From: CBDCTM01 sp965222005
GTDB lineage: Bacteria > Bacteroidota > Bacteroidia > Chitinophagales > Saprospiraceae
Reading direction: 5' to 3'
DNA: 64,000 bases
NCBI GenBank assembly: GCA_965222005.1
Contig: OZ244935.1
Span: forward strand, 4,092,001 to 4,156,000
In this document: positions 36,682 to 45,945 of the stretch, piece after piece
Position numbering within the stretch: the first letter of the stretch is position 1
Layout of the letters: each line of letters begins with the position of its first letter
Position numbers and translations under genes: made by a program
The notes under the pieces: model-generated
What the model was told of the DNA's origin: nothing
Databases searched by the model: none
The model's input: the letters and a program-made list of their open reading frames with translations, nothing else

Positions 36682-38610
36682 ATGATTGCACTCTCCAATA
36701 TATTGGTGAAATATGGCGACCGATTGCTGTTGAATGATGTCAATCTCGTCATCACAGCCCAAGACAAGATCGGGTTGGTAGGCCGAAACGGAGCAGGCAA
36801 ATCAACCCTCCTCAAAATCATCGCCGGTCAGATTTCTGCGGATGTTGGCTCAGTGGCACGCCCCAAAGAATCGACGCTCGGCTTTCTGCATCAGGAAATG
36901 ACCCTTCCCAAAGGTAAAAGCGTAATGGCCGAAACACTTACCGCTTTTGAGCATGTCATTGCCCTGGAAAAGCAAATCGGGAAAATTAATGCCCAATTGG
37001 CCGAACGTACCGATTATGAAAGCAAGGCGTACCAACAGCTTATCACCCGCCTCACCGAACTCAATGACCGCTTTCACCTGCTCGGCGGTCAGAGTATGGA
37101 AGGCCAGGCCGAAAGAGTGCTAAAGGGATTGGGCTTTTCAAACAAAGACATGCAACGGCTCACCGATGAGTTTTCGGGAGGCTGGCAAATGCGTATAGAA
37201 TTGGCTAAAATGCTGCTTCGGCAGCCGGATTACCTTTTGCTCGATGAGCCGACCAATCATCTCGATATTGAATCCATCATTTGGCTGGAAGCTTTCCTCC
37301 GCGATTATGGCACCGCCGTGGTAGTCATTTCGCACGATAAGGAGTTTTTGGACCATGTCACAAAGCGTACCCTCGAAATTGAATTGGGCAAAATGTATGA
37401 TTATAAAGCTTCGTACAGTAAGTATATTGAAATGCGTAAAGAGCGCAAACTCAAACAACAAGCGGCTTTCAGCAACCAGCAGCGGGTAATCGCTCAAAAG
37501 GAGCGTACCATCAATCGGTTTATGGCAAAAGCCAGTAAAACGAAAATGGCGCAAAGCATGAAAAAACAGCTCGACAAGATCGAGCGCATCGAGATCGATT
37601 CTGAGGATACGGCAGCTATGAATATCCAGTTTCCACCAGCACCGCGTTCGGGGCAGGTGGTAGTGGAGGCCAGCAAGTTGAGCAAGAGCTATGATCGCCT
37701 GCAAGTGCTCGATCAGGTAGCTCTAAAAATTGATCGGGGAGACCGCATCGCCTTTGTAGGTCAAAACGGACAGGGTAAAACCACGCTCGCCAAGCTGCTC
37801 ATAGGCGAACTGACTCCCTCCGAAGGTACCGTAGAGCTGGGGCACAATGTGCAAATCGGCTACTACGCGCAAAACCAATCGGAAAGCCTGTATGCCGATC
37901 GCACCGTTCTCCAGACTATGGAAGCAGCCTCCCCGCCCCATATGCGAACCCGATTGCGTGGCATATTGGGGGCCTTTATGTTTTCGGGAGAGGATGTGGA
38001 CAAAAAGGTGAGTGTGCTTTCGGGAGGAGAGAAGGCCCGCCTGGCTTTGGCCTGCCTGCTCCTAAAACCCTTTAATTTGCTGGTTTTGGATGAGCCGACC
38101 AATCATCTCGACATGCTTTCCAAAGAAGTGCTCAAAGAGGCCTTGATGCAATATGACGGCTCCCTGATAGTCGTTTCGCATGATCGGGATTTTTTAAAAA
38201 CACTGACCAACCGAACGCTGGAGTTTCGCGATCGCCAGCTTTTCAATTACATCGGAGATGTCAATGCTTTCCTCGAAAAGCGCAAGCTGGAAACTATGCG
38301 GGAGGTGGAAATCAGCCAATCCAATACCCACGATCAAGCGGCTAAGAAAAACAACAGGAAATTGAGTCAGCAAGAGCGGCAAGAAAAAAAGCGACTTCAG
38401 CGCAGCATCCAATATGCCGAGCGAAAGATCGAAGAGCTGGAAGAAAAGATCGCGACGGCTGAAAAGCAAATGGCGGAGCCCGGGTTTTATGAATCGGCCA
38501 ATGCGCAGGAAATCACCGAGCGGTACCAGCAGCAACAACAAGAATTGGAGAAGCAAATGATGGAGTGGGAAGTAGCGATGAAGGCCTTGGAAACCCTTTT
38601 GGATAAATGA
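36682..38610 (+). CDS. ABC-F family ATPase (Uup/EttA-like translation factor)
   Basis: A 642-residue soluble protein with two ABC modules and no membrane segments, as expected for ABC-F proteins that act on the ribosome. The first Walker A is GRNGAGKS (34-41) with signature FSGGWQMR and DEPTNHLD; the second is GQNGQGKTT (about 359-367) with LSGGEKAR and DEPTNHLD. A charged helical linker lies between the modules (about 245-300), and a coiled-coil tail rich in Lys, Glu and Gln (about 545-640) resembles the Uup C-terminal domain. It probably resolves stalled or structured translation; antibiotic resistance is possible but not implied. Confidence 0.92.
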   Translation: MIALSNILVKYGDRLLLNDVNLVITAQDKIGLVGRNGAGKSTLLKIIAGQISADVGSVARPKESTLGFLHQEMTLPKGKSVMAETLTAFEHVIALEKQIGKINAQLAERTDYESKAYQQLITRLTELNDRFHLLGGQSMEGQAERVLKGLGFSNKDMQRLTDEFSGGWQMRIELAKMLLRQPDYLLLDEPTNHLDIESIIWLEAFLRDYGTAVVVISHDKEFLDHVTKRTLEIELGKMYDYKASYSKYIEMRKERKLKQQAAFSNQQRVIAQKERTINRFMAKASKTKMAQSMKKQLDKIERIEIDSEDTAAMNIQFPPAPRSGQVVVEASKLSKSYDRLQVLDQVALKIDRGDRIAFVGQNGQGKTTLAKLLIGELTPSEGTVELGHNVQIGYYAQNQSESLYADRTVLQTMEAASPPHMRTRLRGILGAFMFSGEDVDKKVSVLSGGEKARLALACLLLKPFNLLVLDEPTNHLDMLSKEVLKEALMQYDGSLIVVSHDRDFLKTLTNRTLEFRDRQLFNYIGDVNAFLEKRKLETMREVEISQSNTHDQAAKKNNRKLSQQERQEKKRLQRSIQYAERKIEELEEKIATAEKQMAEPGFYESANAQEITERYQQQQQELEKQMMEWEVAMKALETLLDK

Positions 38611-38639
38611 GACTTTCCAGCTGAAGCACAAAGCTGCTC

Positions 38640-40331
38640 TTACTTTCCTTCCTCCCCGCGCTTAAATTTGCGCTCAAAAAATACAAAGCCATTCGCCCGG
38701 CCAATCTCACGAAGCTGCTCATTTTGTTCCAATTCAGCTGTCTTATGGATTTTGGTGATTACATACACCGGCTTATCCACATCGCCGCGCAACAACCAGT
38801 CGGCATCATAGCTCTTTGGATTGGCGGGGCGCTTTTTTTGAGCATACCACAGATGTCCGTAAGTCTTGTAAGCATAGGGCAGGATATAGCAATCTTCATC
38901 AGCTTTGCTCTTGAAAAAATCGATAGCAGCACGCTGGGAATAGCTTTCAATTTGATTGATATACAAGACAAGGCATAGATTTACGAAAACCGCTGTTCCT
39001 AAAAATAACGCAAAAAAAGCCCAAATTTGTTGACCTTTTCTTGCCAAAAAGAAAAAAAAGAGCAGTACGGTCAATAGCCATAGCCCCGGTATGCTGTGCC
39101 ACCAATGCCAGCTCACCTCAGCCTCCATATTGGCCCTGGCAAAGGGATCAGCAAATAGTGAATGCAGTAGCTCAATGTGCTGCCCAATGAAGGGCAAGGC
39201 CAGGGTGGCCAACACAAATAGCCCCCCGATCAGGCAGAGCAAACCCTTTATCCAGCCTTTCAGATGATACCGCCCTTCAAGCCATCCGTTGATGAATACC
39301 GTAGCCAGAAAAGTGAGGGGCAAATAGCACATCGAGGAGTAGTGTACAATCTTTGAGCGCACGATGGTAAACAAAATCAGCACCACCCAAAAGAGGATCA
39401 TCATCCAGCGGCGCATATCTGCCTGATGGCGGTGTGGAGCTTTTGGAAGCTTACCAAAGCTGCGCAGAAAAAACACGGAGGCCGGAAAGCAACCTATCAA
39501 AAGCACTACAAAGTGATAGCCGGGAAAGCCCCGGTGGCCCGCGTCGGGTGTGCTGAACAGCCGGTATTGGTATTTGTTAAATTCGCTGATGAACCAGGGG
39601 CCGTTTTTCCAGGTTTCCCAACCGTACCAACTAAGCGTGACCAAGGTAGCGGCCAGAGTGAACAGCAGAAAGTGAAGCGGATGGATGTACAATCTGAATT
39701 TTTGATGTACCCAATAAACAGCCATTGTCAGCACTACTATCAGATAAGCCACTGGTCCTTTTGTCAAAATCCCCATTCCAAGCACGAAGCCGGCCCAGAA
39801 AAGATAGGTCCATCGACTATGCTTTAGAGCCATTCCGGGATAATTCTCTTTTTTCCAATAAAAAAGAATAAATAAGTATAAACCACTGAAAATAAATAGG
39901 TTAAAGAACGGATCGATGATGCCGGAGCGAAAGTAAAGGTGTGGAAGTATCGTGCCCAGATAAACCACCGCCCAAAGCAACCCGAAACGATGGCTGTACA
40001 ACTGCTTGCCCATCAGGTAGAGCAATGGCAGGGTGATGACGCCACACAGCGCATTGGGGAGGCGGGCAGCAAATTCGCTGAAGCCGGTTATTTGCATGGC
40101 GCTTGCCTGCAACCAAAAGAAAAAGGGCGGTTTTTCCCAAAAAGGAAGAAAGTTGACATAAATACGCGAGTATTCCCCCGTGATGACCATCTCGCGGCTG
40201 ATCTCCGCGAAATTGATCTCATCCCAGTCAAAAAGATGGACACCGCCCAGAAAGGGAATGAAAAACAAGGCCCCCAGCAAAGCCAGACCAAGCACATATT
40301 TCCAGCTCACTGCACGCCTGGCCTTTCTCAT
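38640..40331 (-). CDS. ArnT/PMT-like membrane glycosyltransferase (GT39/GT83 type)
   Basis: A 563-residue membrane protein with about 11 to 12 hydrophobic segments. The first periplasmic loop has LFDWDEINFAEISREMV (about residues 32-48), the acidic pair typical of the catalytic site of polyprenyl-phosphate sugar transferases. EKPPFFFWLQA and FAARLPNALCG are characteristic of ArnT-like enzymes. It probably transfers a sugar to lipid A or another surface acceptor. It overlaps the upstream 2OG oxygenase gene by four bases (ATGA), indicating co-translation. Confidence 0.85.
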   Translation of the reverse strand: MRKARRAVSWKYVLGLALLGALFFIPFLGGVHLFDWDEINFAEISREMVITGEYSRIYVNFLPFWEKPPFFFWLQASAMQITGFSEFAARLPNALCGVITLPLLYLMGKQLYSHRFGLLWAVVYLGTILPHLYFRSGIIDPFFNLFIFSGLYLFILFYWKKENYPGMALKHSRWTYLFWAGFVLGMGILTKGPVAYLIVVLTMAVYWVHQKFRLYIHPLHFLLFTLAATLVTLSWYGWETWKNGPWFISEFNKYQYRLFSTPDAGHRGFPGYHFVVLLIGCFPASVFFLRSFGKLPKAPHRHQADMRRWMMILFWVVLILFTIVRSKIVHYSSMCYLPLTFLATVFINGWLEGRYHLKGWIKGLLCLIGGLFVLATLALPFIGQHIELLHSLFADPFARANMEAEVSWHWWHSIPGLWLLTVLLFFFFLARKGQQIWAFFALFLGTAVFVNLCLVLYINQIESYSQRAAIDFFKSKADEDCYILPYAYKTYGHLWYAQKKRPANPKSYDADWLLRGDVDKPVYVITKIHKTAELEQNEQLREIGRANGFVFFERKFKRGEEGK

Positions 40332-41194
40332 TTCTTTCTGCGGTTTAGGAAGCGCAGTAAGCGGCTCACCAAATCATCGTTGATGCCCAGCCGACCTTTG
40401 AGCTTTGTATAAAGGGCAATGAGCTGCTTGTCCAGGTAGATCCAGAGGGCCTTGATACCATCGCCGGGGCGGGCCCGGTAATTAGTGGCCTGCATTCTGG
40501 GTGTTTGGCTCTCCTCCGTAAAATAATAAAGAGCCAGCGATTTGCGCGTCTCGCCCTCCGGGCATTGGATAGGCTCGGGCAGGCCGTGAAAGGAGTCTTT
40601 ATCTGTGTTGAAAATGACACATCGGTTGAAGAGCGGAGCGATGCTTCGCTCTTGCTTTTTCATATCCTTCGACCAAAGTTCCAGCTCACCGCGATAGCTT
40701 TCCTGCCAATCTTTATTGAAATAAATGAGCAAGTTGACGCGCCTTCGCCAGCGCCGCCGGTGAGGATGTACTGTGAAGTCGGCATGTATGTTGAGAAAGC
40801 CGCCGCGCTCCATTTGGTGGAGTCCGCCCCCCTCCAGGCTGTCATCGGCGAGGAGGTTGGGGATGCCCGTAAGTGCGCTGAGCCAGTTTACAAAGGCGGG
40901 TGTATGCAATTGATGAATAATTTTTTGGAAATAAGCCGGCAGCAGCTCCATTTTATTGAGGCCGTGCTTCTTTTCATTGATGTGCATATAATGAATCCAG
41001 CCTCGATCTTTTATCGCCGGAAATGCGTGATGCGCCTTGTCGGCAGCTGTTGCTGTTAGAAAATTATCGAGTACAATATGGGGAAAGGGCCGTTGATGTT
41101 GATAATCAGGTATTAGATGCTTAAGCCGGGCATCCCAGCTACTTAAGTCTAGTATAACTTCCTCAATGTCAGCATTTTGTGTAGCTTGTATCAT
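40328..41194 (-). CDS. 2-oxoglutarate/Fe(II)-dependent oxygenase (prolyl 4-hydroxylase-like)
   Basis: A 288-residue protein with the double-stranded beta-helix motifs of 2OG oxygenases: HAD at 137-139 (His137, Asp139), the distal His203 in SFHGLPEP, and Arg217 in ETRKSLALYYF for 2-oxoglutarate binding. Related proteins hydroxylate sugars, lipids or prolyl residues. Its stop codon overlaps the start of the ArnT-like gene, so modification of a surface glycan or lipid made by that enzyme is a reasonable guess. No signal peptide, so it acts in the cytoplasm. Confidence 0.82.
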   Translation of the reverse strand: MIQATQNADIEEVILDLSSWDARLKHLIPDYQHQRPFPHIVLDNFLTATAADKAHHAFPAIKDRGWIHYMHINEKKHGLNKMELLPAYFQKIIHQLHTPAFVNWLSALTGIPNLLADDSLEGGGLHQMERGGFLNIHADFTVHPHRRRWRRRVNLLIYFNKDWQESYRGELELWSKDMKKQERSIAPLFNRCVIFNTDKDSFHGLPEPIQCPEGETRKSLALYYFTEESQTPRMQATNYRARPGDGIKALWIYLDKQLIALYTKLKGRLGINDDLVSRLLRFLNRRKK

Positions 41195-41275
41195 GTATTT
41201 GTTGACTATTCAGTTCTGCTAAAATGCTCAGCTGGCTTAAAGATAATGATTCTTCCGGCTTTGAGGCGGGAAGTA

Positions 41276-41292
41276 AGCGGGGATAGCCCGCT
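41276..41292 (-). repeat. Hairpin AGCGGG-N5-CCCGCT, second copy
   Basis: A perfect six-base stem and five-base loop in the gap between the oxygenase and pseudouridine synthase genes, nearly identical to the palindrome at 7024-7040. It may be a small dispersed palindromic repeat. Confidence 0.5.
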
Positions 41293-41321
41293 ATGGCCCG
41301 CACCCCTTCGTTCAATACAGC

Positions 41322-42053
41322 TCAGTGCACCGCCCCCCACTTCCTCAATTGCTGCAGTACTGCCTTGAAGTCTTTTGGCAGTGGAGCTTCAAAGGAGAGT
41401 CGGCTGCCATTTGCCGGATGATCGACTAGCAGGCGGCGGGCATGTAGAGCCGTGCGGCTCATCAGGGGGCGCTCCGGCTGTGTTTTGGCGCTTCGGTAGC
41501 TGCGCCCTTTGATCTGGGAAAGTATAAAAGCGCTGCGCCGACCATAAACGGCATCCACAGCAGGCGGGTAGCCGATGGAATGAAAGTGTACCCGAATTTG
41601 ATGCGTGCGCCCGGTTTTGATGTTGGCTTCAGCCAGTGTAAAGTGTTTGAAGGATTCGAGTACTTTGTAAGAGGTAACGGAAGGCTTTCCCTGCTGACTG
41701 ATAAGCATTTTGCCGGGCTGTGCTTTATTGGGGGCGATGGGCTTGTCGATCACCCCTTCTTGCTGATGCAGCACCCCTTCCAACAATACCCAGTAATACT
41801 TTTCGACCCTGCGCTCCTGGAATTGCTCGTTGAGGTGCTTGTGGGCGGCAGCGGTGCGCGCAAAGCAAATGACCCCGCTGGTTTCCCGATCGAGGCGATG
41901 TACCACCAGTACCTGGCCGTATTGTTTTTTCAAAATGCTTTGCAAATTCGGTATTTCGGTCGCATAGCGATCGGGAATGCTTAAAAAGCAGGGCGGCTTG
42001 GCAACTACTATCATCTCCTCATCTTCAAACAATATCTCGATTTTGTTTCTCAT
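41322..42053 (-). CDS. RluA-family RNA pseudouridine synthase
   Basis: A 243-residue enzyme that isomerises uridine in rRNA or tRNA. VHRLDRETSGV contains the catalytic Asp55; VVAKPPCFLS opens the fold and GRTHQIRVHF is a conserved C-terminal block. No S4 domain is present, consistent with a short RluA/TruC-like form, so the target site cannot be told. It lies on the same strand as the RibF-GT2 fusion (74 bases downstream of it). Confidence 0.9.
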   Translation of the reverse strand: MRNKIEILFEDEEMIVVAKPPCFLSIPDRYATEIPNLQSILKKQYGQVLVVHRLDRETSGVICFARTAAAHKHLNEQFQERRVEKYYWVLLEGVLHQQEGVIDKPIAPNKAQPGKMLISQQGKPSVTSYKVLESFKHFTLAEANIKTGRTHQIRVHFHSIGYPPAVDAVYGRRSAFILSQIKGRSYRSAKTQPERPLMSRTALHARRLLVDHPANGSRLSFEAPLPKDFKAVLQQLRKWGAVH

Positions 42054-42127
42054 GCTATAAGTAGTTGATAATCAAATAAGCTCTAATATGCTTTGCCTGT
42101 TTCAATGTTTAGTTAAAGCAGCTGTTT

Positions 42128-44140
42128 TTAATCCAGCTCACTGAATTTCTTATGCCCTTTGATAAAAAACTGCCAAACGATACTTCCCTGATACATGCCT
42201 TTAATACTGGGCTTGGGCACGATACTCGTTTTTTGGATCAGCTCATTGTACTGCTTTCGCTTTTGAAGATATTTGCCATAATTGCGGTAAAATTGGATAT
42301 GTGCCTGGGCAATAGCCCCGATGTGTGCCCATTTCCCTTCCACCAAAAATAAAACAGCTGCTATGCCGTCCAATACCAATCTGAGGGGGATGAGCCAGCG
42401 AGCTTTGGGAGGCGGCATGTTCTTGAGGATTGTAAATAAGCTGTTCCGAAAGTTGAGCAGCGTCTTTTTGGGATCTCCGTATGGAAGCGTACCGCCGCCT
42501 TCGTGATACACCACCGAGAGCGGTTCGATCATCACCTTGAAGCCTGCCCGTTGCAAGCGCCAGCAAAGGTCTATTTCCTCAAGATGCGCAAAGTAATCAG
42601 CATCGAAGCCGCCAATCGACTTCCACAATTTGCTGCCGATAATCATGGCAGCGCCGGTGGTCCAAAAAATTTCCTCGGGGGTATCATATTGCCCAACGTC
42701 TTTTTCCGTTTTATCCATGATTCGGCCTCTGCAAAAAGGATAGCCCAACCGGTCGATATACCCCCCGGCCGCTCCTGCATGTTCAAAAAAGCTGCGATCC
42801 CGGGCGCTTCTGATCTTTGGCTGGCAACAGGCGATCCGCTCATCGCTTTCCATCCGCTCTACCAGGGGTTCCAGCCAGGCGGATTCCACTGCCACATCGG
42901 AGTTGAGCAGCACCAGATAGTCCGCTTCTATGGCAGCCAGGCCTTCGTTGTAGCCTCCTGCAAAGCCGTAATTTTTGTCCAGTTTATGCACGGTGATTTC
43001 GGGGAATTGCCTTTCGAGCAAGGCTACAGAATCATCGGTAGAGGCATTGTCTATCACATGAACAGTGGTATTGGGATAGGTGGAATGAAGGACGGTGGGC
43101 AAATACCTCTGGAGATATTGCTGGCCATTGTAGTTGAGGATAACTACCGCTACAGAGGGCCTATGTGGAGGATTGGCCGGAGCAGGATGGCTTTTGGAGT
43201 GGGTTTTTTTTTTAAAAATCTCTAAACAGCTCTGCTGGTCCAGCAGCAGTTGTTGCTTCAATGCTTCCAGCTTGTCGAACTGCATATCGGACCGGATGAA
43301 AGCTACAAAATCGATCAGCAGCCGGTCGCCGTAAATGCTTTTGTCAAAGTCGAATATATTAACCTCGATGGTCGTATTGTGATGCTCTTTGAGCACAGGG
43401 CGGTTGCCAATATAAAGCATACCCTCGTACCTTTTTTGCTGATGATGAACGAACACGGCGTACACTCCTTTGGGAGGAATAAGCTTATGATCTTTGCCAA
43501 CAATGTCGAGGTTGGCCGTAGGAAAACCCAGGGTGCGGCCAATGTGTTGCCCGCTTACTACGGTGCCGGCCATTGAAAAATAATGATTGAGAAATCGGGT
43601 AGCTGTTTGGATGTCAGCCCTTTGCAATGCCTTGCGAATTTTTGTGGAGCTCACCGCGATGTCACGGACCTCCTCCTTTGCAATTTCTACCAGATCGAAA
43701 CCATGCGTGGGCTGATATTTTTTCAAATAGTCAATATCTCCCTTCCGGTCTTTGCCAAAACGATGATCGTAACCAATGACAATGCAGCGGGGTTTGAATT
43801 TATCTATCAAAAACTGCTCAATATATTGCTCCGGACTTTGGCTGGCAAATGCTTTCGTAAAAGGAACTACCACTACATTGGCGATGCCGAAACGGTTAAA
43901 AAGACTGACTTTTTCATCAATGGTGCTTAACAGTTGCAGGGAATGGTCAGCCGGATGCAGCACCTTGCGCGGATGGGGGTGGAAGGTGATTACCACGCTT
44001 TCGCCATCGTACTTTTCGGCCAGCTTGCCCAGCTGTTCAAATAGCTTTTGATGCCCTTTATGAACGCCGTCAAAGGAGCCGATGGTGATTACGGCATTTT
44101 TAAATGCCGGCAGATTTGACAGTTGATTGAATACCTGCAT
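42128..44140 (-). CDS. ribF: Fusion of bifunctional riboflavin kinase/FAD synthetase (RibF) and GT2 glycosyltransferase
   Basis: A 670-residue single frame. Residues 1-310 are a complete RibF: FAD synthetase part with GSFDGVHKGHQKL and VSSTKIRKAL, riboflavin kinase part with GRTLGFPTANL and KGVYAVFV. It makes FMN and FAD from riboflavin. Residues about 330-600 are a GT2 glycosyltransferase: VAVVILNYNG, DNASTDDSV, LLNSDVAVE (metal-site region) and EEIDLCWRL. The two are joined by a short Pro/Lys/His-rich linker encoded right after a ten-A run (43204-43213). Loss or gain of one A would end RibF within about 20 codons in either other frame. The fusion is unusual; it could be real, slippage-regulated, or a homopolymer artefact joining two adjacent genes. 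Confidence 0.88.
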   Translation of the reverse strand: MQVFNQLSNLPAFKNAVITIGSFDGVHKGHQKLFEQLGKLAEKYDGESVVITFHPHPRKVLHPADHSLQLLSTIDEKVSLFNRFGIANVVVVPFTKAFASQSPEQYIEQFLIDKFKPRCIVIGYDHRFGKDRKGDIDYLKKYQPTHGFDLVEIAKEEVRDIAVSSTKIRKALQRADIQTATRFLNHYFSMAGTVVSGQHIGRTLGFPTANLDIVGKDHKLIPPKGVYAVFVHHQQKRYEGMLYIGNRPVLKEHHNTTIEVNIFDFDKSIYGDRLLIDFVAFIRSDMQFDKLEALKQQLLLDQQSCLEIFKKKTHSKSHPAPANPPHRPSVAVVILNYNGQQYLQRYLPTVLHSTYPNTTVHVIDNASTDDSVALLERQFPEITVHKLDKNYGFAGGYNEGLAAIEADYLVLLNSDVAVESAWLEPLVERMESDERIACCQPKIRSARDRSFFEHAGAAGGYIDRLGYPFCRGRIMDKTEKDVGQYDTPEEIFWTTGAAMIIGSKLWKSIGGFDADYFAHLEEIDLCWRLQRAGFKVMIEPLSVVYHEGGGTLPYGDPKKTLLNFRNSLFTILKNMPPPKARWLIPLRLVLDGIAAVLFLVEGKWAHIGAIAQAHIQFYRNYGKYLQKRKQYNELIQKTSIVPKPSIKGMYQGSIVWQFFIKGHKKFSELD
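43204..43213 (-). repeat. A10 homopolymer at the RibF-GT2 junction
   Basis: Ten consecutive A residues in the coding strand (codons about 310-313, Lys-Lys-Lys-Thr). They lie exactly between the end of the riboflavin kinase domain and the GT2 domain. A +1 or -1 change leads to stop codons within 20 codons, giving a RibF-only product. Confidence 0.9.
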
Positions 44141-44340
44141 AGCTTTGCAAAAGTAGCAATTTATAGTCCTCCAAACCGAAATTTGTGAGTCTTGACTTGC
44201 TCATTTCTCGCCTCGCTGCGTTGAAAAGCCTCACCGTAATCCGGTTATGCCTAGGTTTTTCGTCTTGTGAGTCGAAAAAGTAGCGTTGTCAACTTTTCCC
44301 TTCAATTCGTTACTTTTGCAGCTACAGCAATTGATGAATT

Positions 44341-45441
44341 ATGCAATACGAGCAATCCAAAATAGTGGAGGCACTGACTAAGGTGAATGATCCGCAGGCC
44401 AATAAAAGCCTGATTTTGATGAATCGGGTAAGGGACCTGAAAATAGAAGGGGAGCAGATTAGCTTTAGTCTGGAAATGCCCGGAATGTCGGCAGAGATGA
44501 AATCCGCCCTCAATTTTGCTTGTATTTCGGCTGTTCAAAAGGTCTATCCCAATGCGGATGTCCATGTACACATGGTGCAATCTACAGAGCAGGCAAAGCA
44601 AAACAATAGCCCGCTTGCGCATATTAAGAACATCATTGCAGTGGCATCAGGCAAGGGGGGGGTTGGCAAATCAACCGTGGCCGTGAATTTGGCCCTGGAG
44701 CTCAAGCAGCAGGGCGCCCAAGTAGGCTTGATCGATGCCGATTTGTATGGGCCTTCCATTCCTACCATGCTGGGGCTACAAGGCCAGCGACCCAAGGTGC
44801 AGGAGTTTGACGGGAAGGCGAAAATGCTGCCGCTCAATGCGCATGGCTTGCCCGTAATGTCGATCGGGTTTATCATTGAGCCGGAGCAGGCTGTGGTGCT
44901 GCGCGGCCCCCGGCTAAGTGCCATCATCCGCCAGTTTTTCAATGATTGTGTATGGCCCCCGCTTGATTATATGATCGTCGATCTGCCACCAGGTACGGGA
45001 GATATACAGTTGACCTTGGTACAAACCGTTCCCGTCACCGGCGCTGTGATGGTGACTACTCCCCAGGAGGTGGCGGTGATAGATGCGGTGAAGGCAATGA
45101 ATATGTTTTTGTTGCCATCAGTAGATGTGCCGATTTTGGGAGTAGTGGAAAACATGAGCTGGTTTACACCAAAGGAGTTGCCGGAAAACAAATATTTCCT
45201 CTTTGGGCAAGGCGGTGGCGATCAATTGGCTAAAAAGGCAGGCTCGGTATTGCTGGGCCAGATTCCGCTGGTGGAAGATATTCGGCAGGCAGGCGATGCA
45301 GGCCGACCGGCTGGGGATTTTAGCGATGATGCCATCACTCAAGAGGCTTTTAAGCAACTGGCTGAAAATGTGGCCCGGCAGGTGGCCCGGCGCAATGAGC
45401 AGCGGAATCCGACCCGCGTAGTGAACGTGGAGAAGGGGTGA
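44341..45441 (+). CDS. Mrp/ApbC family Fe-S cluster carrier ATPase
   Basis: A 366-residue P-loop ATPase with an N-terminal MIP18-type (DUF59) domain (about 1-80) and a deviant Walker A GKGGVGKST (104-112). DADLYGPSIPTMLG and DLPPGTGDIQLT are family hallmarks. Mrp proteins carry and transfer Fe-S clusters. The CxxC pair that many Mrp proteins have after VENMS is absent here (VENMSWFTPKELPENKY); to my knowledge this replacement is common in Bacteroidota. A NifU-type gene follows 229 bases downstream, fitting an Fe-S role. Confidence 0.92.
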   Translation: MQYEQSKIVEALTKVNDPQANKSLILMNRVRDLKIEGEQISFSLEMPGMSAEMKSALNFACISAVQKVYPNADVHVHMVQSTEQAKQNNSPLAHIKNIIAVASGKGGVGKSTVAVNLALELKQQGAQVGLIDADLYGPSIPTMLGLQGQRPKVQEFDGKAKMLPLNAHGLPVMSIGFIIEPEQAVVLRGPRLSAIIRQFFNDCVWPPLDYMIVDLPPGTGDIQLTLVQTVPVTGAVMVTTPQEVAVIDAVKAMNMFLLPSVDVPILGVVENMSWFTPKELPENKYFLFGQGGGDQLAKKAGSVLLGQIPLVEDIRQAGDAGRPAGDFSDDAITQEAFKQLAENVARQVARRNEQRNPTRVVNVEKG

Positions 45442-45670
45442 TTTGTTAAAAAACAAACGAATCTGGCAGTCAGGAAAAATGGAGCAATGAGGGCTGCAGA
45501 CTCCCAGGCTTCCCTAAAATGTAAATTTTTTTCGCTACCTTATAGCTCAGGCGCCTGATGAATGATAACGAATCCCAATTGCCTGTGCGATATAGCCCGG
45601 AAGGATTGAGGGTGTAAGCCACTCTTAAATCATTGGAAGTATAAGTTTCTGATAATCAATAGTTTATAGA

Positions 45671-45925
45671 ATGTCAATTAAAGAAAAAAAGGAATTGATG
45701 CAACGGATTGACAGTGCCCTGGAGGACATACGGCCCCATCTGGCAGTGGATGGAGGTAATGTGGAGCTCGTTGATGTGACCGATGAGATGAAAGTGCAAA
45801 TTCGGTGGATGGGCAATTGCCAGTCCTGCGATATGTCGGAAATGACGCTGCGAGCCGGCTTGGAGCAAAGCATCAAAAGCAAAATACCGGCCATCACCGG
45901 CGTGGAGGCGGTGGATAGCCTTTGA
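45671..45925 (+). CDS. NifU C-terminal domain protein (Fe-S scaffold/carrier)
   Basis: An 84-residue protein consisting only of the NifU C-terminal (Nfu) domain. IRPHLAVDGGNVELVDV is the conserved N-terminal block, and GNCQSCDMSEMTL contains the cluster-binding Cys50-x-x-Cys53. Small Nfu proteins deliver Fe-S clusters to target enzymes. It lies between the Mrp-type carrier and pyrF on the same strand. Confidence 0.92.
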   Translation: MSIKEKKELMQRIDSALEDIRPHLAVDGGNVELVDVTDEMKVQIRWMGNCQSCDMSEMTLRAGLEQSIKSKIPAITGVEAVDSL

Positions 45926-45945
45926 AAACCAATGCCTTTTGATCG

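Noticed and set aside
45140..45200. Loss of the CxxC motif in the Mrp-type ATPase as a sign of decay
   Set aside because: To my knowledge Bacteroidota Mrp proteins often carry the same FTPxELPxNKY replacement; all ATPase motifs are intact.
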